A stretch of DNA of 64,000 nucleotides. Source: Tetraselmis striata (lineage: Eukaryota > Chlorophyta > Chlorodendrophyceae > Chlorodendrales > Chlorodendraceae). Below, piece after piece: positions 1 to 11,167 of this stretch. Numbering within the stretch: the first letter of the stretch is position 1; each line of letters begins with the position of its first letter. The notes below the pieces were generated by a model. It saw only the letters and a program-made list of their open reading frames with translations, was not told where the DNA came from and did not search any database. The stretch is from assembly GCA_006384855.1 (NCBI GenBank), contig VCJN01002803.1:94484-158483 (forward strand). Direction: 5' to 3'. Both the position numbers and the translations under genes were made by a program.

Positions 1-113
1 CTGATATATCAGGCTCGGCGCGTGTCGGCCTGTAATCAGATCATACTCCAGCATCACTCAGTGGAATAGCACTCACCTTCTCCACCACGCGCACCTTTCC
101 TCACATCATCGCA
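1..113 (+). repeat. Dispersed inverted-repeat element arm, cut by the window edge
   Basis: Begins with the palindrome TGATATATCA and continues through CACTCAGTGGAATAGCACTC to a CACCACGCGCACC block. Close copies occur at 62080-62167 in the same orientation and at about 61848-61958 in the opposite one. The copy here is cut by the window start, so its full size is unknown. It contains no coding signal. Confidence 0.6.
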
Positions 114-200
114 GGTACACATCGTACTATTACTCGTACGCACAGTACTCGTACGATCTCGTAGTATATCGTACTCGTATAATCGTCACACTACATTAAT

Positions 201-223
201 CCCCCCCCCCCCCCCCCCCCCCC
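201..223. repeat. Poly(C) tract
   Basis: A run of 23 C residues in a gene-free stretch. The surrounding 113-548 holds GTACTCGTAC-type simple repeats and no recognisable gene. Confidence 0.9.
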
Positions 224-548
224 AGCGCGCGACATATCAATTAGCGACGTCACTGGGGGTCGAGTGTTGTCGCCTCGATTCTTACATATAGCAGTCTCAG
301 GTACACATCGTACAAGTACTGGTACACATAGTACTCGTACTAACTCGTAGCATATAAGTGTCACATGCAACCCGAGCACTAGTGCTAATTGCATGTGCTA
401 TTAGAAGTGAATACACAGTAATAAAAACCTACATATGAAAATATACAAGAATCACCCAGAGCGCGCTAGACATACAACAGTCCAAAGAGAACCAGCCAGC
501 CCCGAAAAGTAGTCAATACTGCATGTCCATATGTCAATACTATATGGT

Positions 549-832
549 CAATACTAACTGGATTGCTGCCTAAAAAGCCGTCGTTGAGACGATGCAAGGG
601 TTTCAATATTGCCAGTCCTTGCCCGGGGGCGAAACAAACTATTTGTAGTCTGAATATCTGCGGAGCTTCTCAAACTCCTTTTTAAGCTCTTCGGTCCGAA
701 TGGGCCATTGTCAGGCCTCCAGGGCGACACATCTTAGGTTTTCTTCCGCCCCCAGGACAGGACTGATGGCAACAGTGAAATCCTTGCAGCGTCTCTACAA
801 CGGCCATTTAGGCAGCAATCCAGATACGGAAA
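549..832. repeat. Inverted-repeat (foldback or MITE-like) element
   Basis: The arm at about 549-638 (GGATTGCTGCCTAAA onward to CCGGGGGCGAAA) is the imperfect reverse complement of 739-832. A spacer of about 100 bp separates them. Another copy of one arm lies at 34545-34622 and a short fragment at about 14958-14980, so this is a dispersed family. No transposase is present, so it would be non-autonomous. Target-site duplications were not resolved. Short reading frames across it are repeat sequence, not genes. Confidence 0.55.
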
Positions 833-1064
833 GCCCTGGGTAGGCGACACTCTGGCATTAAAGTCAACAAGCAAGTTGCTGGAGCATTCCGCAAGACTAA
901 TTTGAGGCAAGTGACGGAATTTCCAACACTGTCGGATCACCGTCTTAAACACAGCCATCACAATATCCGTATTTGAATCATATTTTTAATAAGGTAGTCT
1001 TATTTTTACACTTGCGCCCATGATGTGCACCGGCGATTGCCAGCATCGTCCAGGTAGGGGTCAA

Positions 1065-2843
1065 TCACGCAAGCGGCGTCAGCTTGCGGACTTTCGCGAG
1101 GAACATGCCGCTGCAGCCGCTGACTAGCGGCGACAGGTAGGCCATCACGCCACCGGTCCCCACACGCTCCGCTGGCACCCCGCCCGTGTCTACCGCCTCT
1201 GGGCCCGCCACGCCCTTGTTGTCTTCTAGGAAGGCCTGCACAACCGACTCGTTCTCGGCGGCGCGTGCGCTGCAGGTGGCATATAGCAGCGCGCCGCCAG
1301 GAGCGAGCAGGCGGAACCCGTTGGCCAGCAGGCCCGCCTGCACAGCCCGCAGCCCCCTGGCATCGGGAGCGCTCTGGCAGCGGAAGTACTCAAGCGCAGC
1401 CGCCAGCTTGGCCTCGGCCTGCGGGGACGCCTCCCTGCGCGCCTGCCGCTGCAGCTGCAGCATGCGCCGCATGTGCGGCACCGAGCCGTCCGCAGAGCAC
1501 TCGGCGTCCACCAGCACCAGGTCATACCCAGCACGCGCCGCCCCCATTGCGCAGGCCGGCCGCCCCCCCTCCTGCTCCCCCTCCCCCCGGCATCGCCTCC
1601 GCTCCGCTGCCCGTGCCGCCCGCGCCGCCGCCGCACGCTGCTTCCGCTCCGGCAGGCAGCTGGAATGCAATGCCCCCGAGGCGCAGAACTCCTCCGGCGC
1701 GGGCGGCGGCTCGTCCAGCGTGCACGCGTCCGCCTCGAGCAGGCGCACGTTGGGAAGAGCGTGCCGCCGGACAGCGCCGCGGCACTGGTTGAGCCGCGGC
1801 TGGCTGATGTCCACGCCTGCGAGATGGGCAGATGATAGGGGTTTTATACATAGCTCAGGATAGCTGGGAACCCAATGCAGCAATGGGCTGACAAGGAAGG
1901 AGGCTGACGACGAGGAGGCTGATGCTACATCATGTACCCTAATCATATATACCCGTAATCATAAGATGATTCACAGTAGTGGCCATTATTACGTTACTTT
2001 CTGATGAGTGAAGCGGGCACCAAGACAAGCGCCTAGCGGGGTGGGGGCTTCCAAGCACTTAACATATGAGGCGCGGACAGGAGGTAGGGTGCTTATTTGG
2101 AGAGACCGCGCACCAGTCACCGTTCGCTGGCCACATGGCGCACCGCGCAGCAGCGTCTCTGCGGCGTAGAGCAGTTTGCCGCCGGGCGCGCAGCAGAGCT
2201 CCAGCAGGTGGCACGGCAACGGCGCCGACGGGGCGCCCGACAGCAGTGCGTGGACGGCGACGCCGGAGGATAGGTCCTGGCCAACGATTGATCCCAATCG
2301 GTGGCTCGCCAGCGGCGAGAGGGGGAGCTCGGCTAACAGGCGGACGAAGTCTGGCAGCGGCGAAAGCGACGCGCCACCCGCAGGCAGCCCGGCCGCCGCC
2401 AGCTCGGCGCGTAGCGAGTGCAGGCTCGCGCCGCGACCCGCCACCAGCCGCACGTACCTGGGGAGTGCATTGACCTGCGCGGCTGTGAGACGACTGCCTA
2501 GCGACCGCAGCAGTGCCTCCACCTGCTCGTCGGGAACGTCGTGGTCGAACGTGCCAGTAGTGTGGGCCCTTCCGCACGCCGCCGAGGCAGGAGCCCGACA
2601 GCCCGCCCGCAACCCCGAAGCCGACTCGTCAGCCCCCAAACGCTGCAGGCTGGCAGCGGAGTGCCGCGACTGCCGCGTCTCGCCTGTATCCCATCGTATC
2701 GTGAAAGTGCCGTCCCTGTTGGCGGTCAGGACGGTGGCAGAGTACCGCGCGCCGCTGCGCCGGGCCGCCAGCACACGGTCGCCGGGCCGATAGGTCGCTG
2801 ATGCAGCCGTCCCGCCACTGCCCGCATCAACCGGCGCAGCCAT
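1065..2843 (-). CDS. NOL1/NOP2/Sun-family RNA (cytosine-C5) methyltransferase
   Basis: Two exons, 2843-2144 and 1816-1065, give about 483 aa. The intron has a GTGCG donor and a CTCGCAG acceptor, and the codon phases match (phase 1). Exon 1 encodes a Tudor/Agenet-like segment (YRPGDRVLAARR...GTFTIRWDTGE, about aa 20-70) and ends just after the SAM-binding motif LELCCAPGGKLLYAAE. Exon 2 opens with GVDISQPRLNQC, then VLVDAECSADGS (motif IV), YATCSARAAENE (motif VI, with the TCS catalytic cysteine) and a closing GCSGMFLAKVRK. The family uses SAM to methylate cytosine-5 in rRNA or tRNA. Motif IV normally reads PCS; here Glu replaces Pro. The start is the ATG at 2843. The frame stays open further upstream, with another ATG near 3098, but that part lacks coding character. 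The RNA target cannot be told from sequence. Confidence 0.8.
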
Positions 2844-4427
2844 ACCAGCGTCCACCTGCTCGTATGCGGCGCCGTCACTGCCACCGCCGCGGACCCCCGC
2901 GAGATTTGGATCTACCTGCTGATGTGCTGGGAGACAGCGCGATTTGGTAGACACCGCCTTCGCTAGCGGCGCGGCGTGTATTGATAGATGATAGGTTGCT
3001 CTGCTGCTGATGCGATTTCGCGGTGGGTGATGGGTGGCGGCACTCGCCGGAAGTGTTATGACTCGCAATATATGTGTGATGTCACAGCGACATCTCATGG
3101 CGATGACGAGGCACAGGTGCGAGTACCGGCGGACAAAAATACAAATAAACCTGGGGCTGGTTTCGGAGATACTGGTTTCGGAGCAGCAAGCCAGGGTGCG
3201 CTGGTCTCGGACCGACGGCAAGCATGAAGCCGTGGAGTTTATTGTAGGAAGTAGTAGTCGCTAGGTCATGCACGTGCTCCGAGGACAAATTTCAACTACA
3301 ATGAAAAAATGGGGCCACCAGCAGCATTCATTGTTTGTCGGTCCGTTCAGCACTATTACATGGTTGCTACTGCCAGATGGGCCGGCGCAGGACAATATGT
3401 ATGCATGAACTACAGCAGTATCAATACATATATGTATGTACATTATATGATATGTACATACATACATACATACATACATACTACTACTACTACTACTACT
3501 ACGATGACCTTCTCGTGTCCATGTATTATTCTTGAACATGCGCTCGATGATTGGCATGCCGCCCCAAAGACTCACATATGCTAATAATGCGATGTCATAA
3601 ATCAGTAGCAATAATCGTGGAGCGACCTGTAACATAACAGCATTTATATTCAAAGTAATTAATCGGGAGATGAGCGAGACGCGCCAGTCTTGTACTGCTG
3701 TATGTGAATCTGTCAATAACATTTGCAAATGTGGCGGCGATAAAGGGTAAATAATAGCACATGGCGATGCATGTCGTAGTTGTCACAGTAGTTAAGTCAG
3801 GACATCATGAATTCCATCGTACACCAGTACACAGCACATATACAAGTACACAGTGCAGGTTACATAATTCATCCAGCATGTCCATAGTAGATACGAGCAG
3901 TGACGATAATTAGCACTTGCAGCATTGATCTGCCCTATTTTCGCATCTGCTGCAAATTAAGAAATGACGAAATCCCAAGAACAGCCGCCTGACAATCGCT
4001 TGTCAGTAAAACCAATGGCGCCCACAACTGATGAATATTGATCATAGTGACCGCATTGGAATCAGTCAGATTACATATAACTAACAAAGTTTTCTAGGCA
4101 AACTACATGTGTTTTAGTTTAATTAAAGTCAACACACTTTCAAAATCCCAATAATGACTGCTTTGCTGGCTGCATGAACAGGACATCAACCTCTCAACCA
4201 AATGCGAGCACTGTCCATGCAATTCCATGACAAACAGCTCGTACTTGCAGTAGCAAAGAATAAACACCCATGCTTAACGTCGCCACGCCAGGCAGTTGTC
4301 CCGATGTAGCATGTACTTATTGCGAAATCTGGGACAATAATATAAAGTAGAAATAAGTAAACACAAGACTATGCTGGCCTGGTCTATGGAAACACTGCGA
4401 AGCCGACAGTGTCCCCTTCATGAGTGT
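2844..4427. other. Gene-free spacer between two minus-strand genes
   Basis: AT-rich sequence with no ORF resembling a known protein. It should hold the 5' end or promoter of the methyltransferase gene and the 3' UTR of the TIR-WD40 gene. It contains a TACA/CTA microsatellite at about 3446-3502. No other structure was seen. Confidence 0.5.
3446..3502. repeat. (TACA)n-(CTA)n compound microsatellite
   Basis: About eight TACA units run directly into about eight CTA units. Confidence 0.85.
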
Positions 4428-5974
4428 TCAGGCGGTGCAGCCTGCTGGCGGCAATATCCGCTCTGGCAGGCATATTTCGCCGTGGTGTGTGGGAGCGAGG
4501 GCGAGGTCGCGGATGTCGAGCAGACCCAGCCGGCTGAGGTCGTCCTCGTCCAGCTCGCCGTATGTCATGCGCCTCAGCAGGCGCAGCTGCTGCTGAAAGT
4601 CGACGAGCATAAACTGCAGGAAGTAGGTGTAGGGCGCCTCGTCCGCCGGTGGCTCGCCCTGCCCGTCAGGCGAGCGCCGGGCGCAGGCCAGGCGAGGCGT
4701 GGGAAGCGAGATCCAGCGGCTCCACACGCACTGCTCCGGAAGCGTCCACACTTGCGCCTTCTCGCCCGGCACGTCGGGGAGCTCCCATATCCGCACCGTG
4801 CTGTCGCGCGACGAGCTTGCGAGCTGCGTGCTGTCCGCCGACCACGACAAGCTGTACACGCCGCCCGTGTGGCCCTCCAGACTGGCGCGCTTCACGAGCG
4901 GCGAGCCCTCATCAGCATGCGGCACTTCATAGACCAGTACCGACGCGTCATTGCTGCCGCTCGCCAGAAGGCCGCTCGGCGACCACGCCAGGCTGGCGAT
5001 ATCATGGGTGTGGTGCTCGCTCACGCGCGCCTCCAGCAGGCGCAGCTGCTGCTCCGTGGCGTAGCTTAGCACCCACACTCGGACAGTGCTGTCGGCGGCG
5101 CCACTGGCGAGCATCAGCTTGCCGCGGGGGCCGCCGTGCGCCGTCCAGGCAAGGGCCAGCACGCCTGCGGTGTGGCCCTCAAGGTGCATCGGCTCCGCGG
5201 TCGGCGCGAACACAGGCAGCACGCAGACAGTGCCGTTGGAGCTCCCCGCAGCGAGGTAGCGGCTGTCACTCGGCCACGCCAGGCCTGTTTGACAACCAAC
5301 ATAACGTCAGCGTCAATGTTATCTGATTACCAACTAGGCATTATTGATAAGTACATAAGCAATATAGCAGCAGGGAAAGATGATGCAGGATATGTAGCGT
5401 TGGAGGAGGGCTCAGCGGGATACCCAATTGGGATGCGGCGATGCCTTTAAACCACCTATAGCTTAAACCATCTGCAGTTGGAGGTTTGGTAATATAGCAC
5501 GGTATCAAGCACGCATACACAAATAATATGTTTTTTGAAGCACGGCTGCCATGACAGCCGTACCGCTACTATCTAGGGCATATACACACTGAAAGAAATC
5601 ATTTGTAAGAAAAGTTAAGTTATGTAATACAAATTTGTGCGCATATACATGTATAACAGATTAGTATGGGTGCACGCGGCCTAGCACTCTGGCGTACTGC
5701 GCGCATTGCTGTGCGACATGCCCGCGGCCTTATGATCCGTACATCCGATTTTTGGCGCGGTGGTGCCCTTAGTGGAGCTAAACATGAGGACAATTATCCC
5801 ACGCATCAGTGCCCGAAGAATTCGTCATTTCCTATGCGGCAGATTGTCCATGATTAGGTGCAATTCCATCAGGCGCAACATGTTGATAGGACGTGTGTGA
5901 CACTGACTGACTGGCTGACTGGCGCATGTGGATCTGCAGTTTTATACAACCCCAGAGTCCCCCCCCCTTCCCCC

Positions 5975-6009
<35 letters not shown>

Positions 6010-9000
6010 CCACATAATTACACGAAGTCCCAAACTCCGCAAAGGTGAGTCACCATGTGTGTGTGTAAGAGTTGTTGGCAGCGGGTGGTGGAGGGACTCA
6101 CTGCGCATGAAATCCAGCTTGGATGACTGGTCAAAGTCTCCGACAGCGCGCCATTCGAGGATGAGACTCCAGGCGCCTTCATCGGCGGTGTCGTCGCCGG
6201 GAGAGCGCGCGGCGCGTGACCAGACAGTGACCCCGGAAAAGTCGTCCCCCGCCGCCACCATGTCGGCATTGGGGCTGATGGCCACGGCGCGGGAGGGGAT
6301 GGACATAGGCCGGGGTCCCGGCACGCTGAGCGCGCCCGTGAGCTCCCAATCACCGACGCGGCCGATGGCATGGCCGTTCGTGTCATGTAGTCTGGGGCGC
6401 TGCCATATGCAGATGTGGCCCTGGTACGACGAGGCCGCGTAGGTGTGGCCGTCCGCGCTCCAGTCGCTGCCACGTACAGCAAACTCGGGATGGTGCGCGG
6501 AGCAGTTCATGTAGAAGCGCTCGGGGCCGTCGATGTTGAGGTTCTCGGCGGCCCTCCATCCGCGCGCCTCGTTTGACAGCGCTCCTGACACAATGACGCC
6601 GGTGTGAGACGGGTGGAAGTCCACCGAGAAAAGCACGGCCACCACGTGATTGTATGATGCCTCTAGCGCCACTTGCGCTGTTCCGGCACTAATGTCAGTG
6701 TCAACGCGGTGCACCACCACGGACTGATCCTGCGCAGAGGTGGCGAGGCGACCGTCCACCGACCAGCTGAGATCCGTGACGTCGTTGGAGTGGGCCTGGA
6801 AGAAAGCCAGCAGCGGCAGCTGCGATGTGCCATTGGCGCCTCCCAGCACGGCCGACGCCGGCGCCCACAGGCCCACCTCCCCATAGTCGCTGGCGCTGGC
6901 AAGAACCATGCCATCAGGCGAAAATCCCAGCGCGTTGATGTCGCCCGAATGGCCTACCCCCGAGATGCCCAGCGCCGCGGGGGGCTCGCTGCCATCAACA
7001 AGCCACAGCTCCACTTGTTGCGCCAGGCCGCCAAACGCGAGCAGGGGTCGGTCAGGCGCAAACGCCAATGCTCGCGTTGCCGATGGGCGATCGCTCCCGG
7101 CTGGCGCCTTGGACACCACCTGCTGGTAGGGGACAGGCGCTTGGGCGGACACCCCGCCCACCCGCCACACGCGCAAGACGCCCGCGTCGTCGCTGCTCGC
7201 CAGGAACGATGCGTCGCTGTACCACGCCAGCCCGTTCACAACGGCGGCGTGCCCACGCAGCCGGTGGCGCTCGGCCCAGCACCCACCGGGGCGCTGCTCC
7301 CACACCACCACCGCCGCCGTCTCCTGCGGGCTCACCAGCGCCGGGGAGCCGCAGCCAGCCGCCAGCAGCCCGGTGCTGCTCCAGGCGAGGGAGCGCACTT
7401 GCTGGACGCAGTGCAGCACGGCCGGCTCCGCGGTACTGGGTAGTGGGAGCTGCGTGGGGTCGTCTGGCTCCACCATCGCCCTGAGTCATCCGGCAGCGAG
7501 CCAAGGGCCAATCGTCAACAGCAAGCGTCACCATTCACGCAACCAGTAAGACCAAAAGGCTCGAGGCCAAGTCGAAGAGGGGTCGAATGTGGCATTGAGT
7601 TTATACCATTGCCAATAGTTATAAGACCCTGTAGTCACGGTTAATGCAACAGATAAAGAACAATAGTATAAGACAACGCTGAATTAAAAGACATCAGTCA
7701 TAAGACCATATAGCTATAGTTAAGACACCAGGTGTAAGACCATACAGTTTGTGGTTGAGAGGGTAGTGATGAGACAATAGTTATAAGACATTTACAAGAT
7801 AACACTCGCAATACCCGATAGGGAAGCCAATAATATGAACTCTGCGCTCAATCAGACATATGCCACAATTCCGGCGGCCTGTGGCCGACAAAATATTAGA
7901 ACACCACTGCGTTGCTGCCAGTGACTGTACGCTTCAAGACAGGGCTTGGCATCCAGGGTGATACTTGGTTGCGCAGGGGGGGGGGGGGGGGGGGTGGAAA
8001 GGCGCACCACAATCGCACAGTGCCGTCGTAGCTGCCAGTTGCGAGAAAGAGGCCGCGCGGGTCAAAGGCGACGCGCTGCACGCGGTCAGAGTGCCCCTTA
8101 AGGTCGAACACCCAGGGGCGCTGCATGAGGTAGCTCACGGCGGTGGTGAGCGCCGGCATGACGAGAGCGGGGTAGCTGATGCACTCCGCAATCTCAGCGG
8201 CGCGCAGGAGCGCATGCAGCTCGACACCACTGCTTGGCGTAGTAGACTCTGACAGTAGCAGCACGGTGGCAATCGCCTGCTGCTCCAGAGCCACGTTGCG
8301 AAGGTGCACCGCCTGCCGGGTCTGCGCCTCTGCGCGCAGGTACGACACACTGGCGACCACCAAGAGGCAGGCGACTACCATGGCGAGCAAAACGCCCAAG
8401 GCCTGCAACGCCTTGCGCCGCACGCTGGCCGTCCGCGAGGACGCGTCTACATAGGTCTTCATGTCGTCGCTGGGTGCTGGGAACGCGGACGCAGCTGCCG
8501 CCACGCTAATCCATTCCTTCCAGAGCTTGACGTCGGCGCCCTGGAGCAGCATGCGCCGTGGCTTCCCGGCAGAGCGCCAGGCGCTGGCACGCGCCGCCAG
8601 GTCGGCGTGCTCCTTGGTGTACGCCAGGTCCTTCTTGACGTAGTCACAAAACCGCTGCGTCATGCCCTCCTCTCCATGGTTGGAAACGTCCAGGTCCCGG
8701 CAGGGGCAAAAGTTGACGCTTGCCAAGATTCCGAAGATGCGCCTCACCTGATCCAGAGAGAACGGGGTACCCATGGGACCGAACGGCTGGCCTTTGTGGA
8801 GATGCAGCGCACTGGCGCCCTCCGCCGGCAGAGTCTTCCAGGCAATCTTTGCACCGCCTACCATCGTCAGCATGTCCCATGCCATCTGGTCGAGCATGGC
8901 TATGGCCAGCGGCTTCTGGAAATGGATAGCGTACGCCAGCTCCTGCAGCACAGGGAGCAGGTGAGTTCGTGAGATCGTATTTTAAAATAAGGTGGGTAGT

Positions 9001-10502
9001 TTCCTGCTTGCCAGTGCGGACCGTCTCATCATCGCGGCGTCTCACCTCTAGGCAGTTAAATGAGAGCAAGTACTGGTGGTCGATGATACACACCATCTGC
9101 GAACAATCAGTGTCAGCAATCCACAACGAGCGGCGCGTGTATACCATTGGCATCCCTCCACACCGCTCGGTTGCACAGCCAGACATGCATGCACATGCGA
9201 TGCTGGCGACTGTTTGAACTCGCGATGATACGGATTGCTTTGTAATGCTGATCACAAGGCCCGTCATCAGACAGCTGCAAAGGCGTGCTTGCCTTTGCGC
9301 AGGTTTCGATTGCGTCCCCGATCTCCTTCCGCCAGGGAACCGGCCCCTCAGCCTGCAAGTCCATGAAATCCGCCCACAGGACGACCCCCTGCGAGAAAGG
9401 TTATGCCAGGGCCATCAGCGAACGAGAAGCATCAAGGCCGACGTCGTTGGCAAGTGGCGAGTACCCCCTCTCCAGACAGGCCTCGTTGTTTGTCCGCTCG
9501 GCAGAGCGGTGGTCTCTTTCGCGAGAGGTCCCCGCTTCGATCACGATCGGGCGTGTCCCGGGTTTACCGGGTTGGTGCTTTAGCGCTTCGGGGTCCGAAT
9601 GAGACAAGGGTCTAAAGGCTATACCAGACCTACGACTGCAGTTGGCGCAAGAGGTCTAGTAAAGAAGCGGCTTCGGCCGATGACCCGAGGCTAACGTCAC
9701 TTTTCTTTTGCCCCCCTCTCCCCTCATCTCTTGGCGGCACTACTCGCTTAAGTGCGTTGCTCTCACCTCGTCGGCCGGACCTCGGTCCTCCGTCAGCGCG
9801 GCGCACAGGCGCCTTTTGCGGAGCTGCGACGCGGGGCCACGCCTGTCAAGTTCGGCGTGGGAGTCAGTCACAATATATGGCGACGTTAAGACAGCATGAT
9901 TAGTTAACCTCCTGCTGGTCTTGTCACGTTACTTTATTCGTACGCGTACATGTGTACTGCCTCAGCTTCGCCCGGGCGGCGGTGCTGTGAAAACATAGAA
10001 CCGGAAACTCTGGTCGCTTCGCGAGGGGTGATTTGGCTTGGAAGGCCGGATTGGGTCGGCTTGCGTACCAGCAGTGGCTGAAGAACACTCTGGACTTGCG
10101 GCAGCTGCCGAGGGTGGACGAGCGCGAGTTAGAGAGCCAGCGAGCCAAGTTGGCGGCCCGTCGGCGCGTCTCCTCCGACCGGAACTCGTCGCTGTCCTCG
10201 ACCCAGTGGCCCGACGCCCGATGTACCTGTTGAGTTAGTAGCGACCTGTGCCTGGAAGCGAAAAGCGCGTCGCGATCACTCTGGCCCCATACGGCCTGGG
10301 GGCTCTTGCCCAGGTTCGATGCCACCGCACTCCCGCGTACTAGCTCCCTCTCGGAGCGCGTAATACGGCCGAACACCTTGACGCCCCCGCCGGCCGAGCA
10401 GCGGTTGGGTTCTTGGCTGAACGACTGCACCGGCGTCGATCGCAGCTCATCTGACGCCCCACCACTCGAGCCTGGCAGGGACCATGACTCCGCGCCGCTC
10501 AT
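4428..10502 (-). CDS. TIR - transmembrane - WD40 receptor-like protein
   Basis: Seven exons whose phases all agree: 10502-10069, 9842-9767, 9388-9293, 9096-9046, 8942-8008, 7480-6102 and 5284-4428, giving about 1275 aa. The TIR domain is spread over exons 1-5: RVFFSHCW (strand A), GVVLWADFMDL (box-2-like), WRKEIGDAIETC, then VCIIDHQYLLSFNCL meeting EELAYAI. The Glu in C-L-E-E-L sits where NADase TIRs have their catalytic Glu. A linker with YTKEHADLAARASAW and MLLQGADVKLWKEW, then ALGVLLAMVVACLLVVASVS (TM, about aa 400-420), precedes about 13 WD repeats (e.g. GHSDRVQRVAFDPRG, GHTGGVYSLSWSADS), enough for two propellers. Linker, TM and WD order match bacterial TIR-WD40 and STAND-type proteins. 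The likely role is sensing by the propellers and signalling or NAD+ cleavage by TIR; this is inferred. Intron 3 uses a GC donor. The intron after exon 2 carries a SINE. Start is the first ATG in the open frame; an upstream exon is possible. Confidence 0.8.
5976..6005. repeat. (CT)n microsatellite in intron 6 of the TIR-WD40 gene
   Basis: About 14 CT units follow a C-rich run. They lie inside the 817-bp intron 6101-5285. Confidence 0.9.
7610..7800. repeat. Degenerate ATAAGAC-type repeat array in intron 5 of the TIR-WD40 gene
   Basis: Units resembling (AGTTATAAGAC) plus CATA recur irregularly at 20-40 bp spacing. The intron spans 8007-7481 and also contains a 19-nt poly(G) run on the plus strand at 7976-7994. 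Confidence 0.5.
9476..9715 (+). mobile_element. tRNA-derived SINE inside an intron of the TIR-WD40 gene
   Basis: Shares its whole length with the copy at 34914-35164. The shared parts are a tRNA-like head (TTGTCCGCTCGG...AGAGCGG), a central CCCGGGTTTACCGGGTTG block, CGCTTCGGGGTCCGAATGAG, CCAGACCTACGACTGCAGTT and a GCGGCTTCGGCCGATG tail ending in a T-rich run. This copy has a degraded B box. It lies in the intron 9766-9389, antisense to the host gene, between exons encoding the TIR domain. Confidence 0.75.
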
Positions 10503-11160
10503 GGCAAGCACTCGCTCACACGCGGGAGTGGTCGGCGGCACCGTGGGGAGCAGACAGCTTGTCACGGGTGTGTGTGTCGCGCTCACTACTACAGGGTAAG
10601 GATGCTGCCCCTGCTACCGACGGCGTGTCGCTACCCGTACTGCTCTTCTGGCGGGCGGGGCGGTTTTTTGCCGCGGTATGTATACGATGGTACTGGACAC
10701 GTACTGATACTTATATCCTGTACTATCCCGTATTTCCGATATCGCCTTCTGCTGCTAGCTCATGTAATTATATAACTATCCCGTAGTAAATTATTCAATT
10801 ATTCAATATCTCCACAACGAAGTATAGCGGCTTCGCCGCTATGAGAAAAGGAGGCTGGGCCCTGGCTGGGCCCTTTTCCCTGTACACGGTTCATCGATTC
10901 GCATATATTGTTGTACACCGGTGCCCGTAGTCGTATACTCGTATATGGATTTCGCATATGTATTTCGTACACACAGTCGCTATATACCCAAGCTAGATCG
11001 AGATACAGTACCTGATCGAGCGATAGTCGCTACTCATCGAGGGAAGATATTAAGCACGCACGTGCATTGTAACACTTGCCGAAACAAGATAAAAGTGGCG
11101 TAACAACCACCACTGATCACAGCGTGACACAGCGTACACGCCGTGGTAGGTTAAACGTCG
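10503..11160. other. Upstream region of the TIR-WD40 gene, no gene seen
   Basis: The frame of the first TIR-WD40 exon stays open to about 10586 but lacks an ATG there. Beyond that the DNA is AT-rich with GTAC-type simple repeats. A promoter probably lies here but no motif is convincing. A SINE-like fragment occupies 10733-10773. Confidence 0.4.
10733..10773 (-). mobile_element. Short fragment of the ATTACATGAGC SINE-like family
   Basis: The reverse complement matches the first 40 bp of the element inserted at 41482-41750 (ATTACATGAGCTAGCAGCAG, then AAGGCGATATCGGAAAT). Only the 5' end is present. Confidence 0.7.
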
Positions 11161-11167
11161 CCGGGCC

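Noticed and set aside
1186..1863. 225-codon plus-strand ORF
   Set aside because: Antisense shadow of methyltransferase exon 2 in GC-rich DNA; the minus frame has the family motifs.
4371..5069. 232-codon plus-strand ORF
   Set aside because: Antisense to the last WD40 exon; no family resemblance.
6673..7443. 256-codon plus-strand ORF
   Set aside because: Antisense to the large WD40 exon; composition-driven.
4428..10502. Bacterial contamination as the source of the TIR-WD40 gene
   Set aside because: The gene is split by introns with good splice sites and matching phases and lies between other intron-containing genes.
9924..10586. Whole 220-codon minus ORF as one exon
   Set aside because: Only 10502-10069 fits the TIR gene. 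The upstream part lacks an ATG, and the part after FFSHCW reads as intron once the GTACGC donor and the phase-2 join to 9842 are used.
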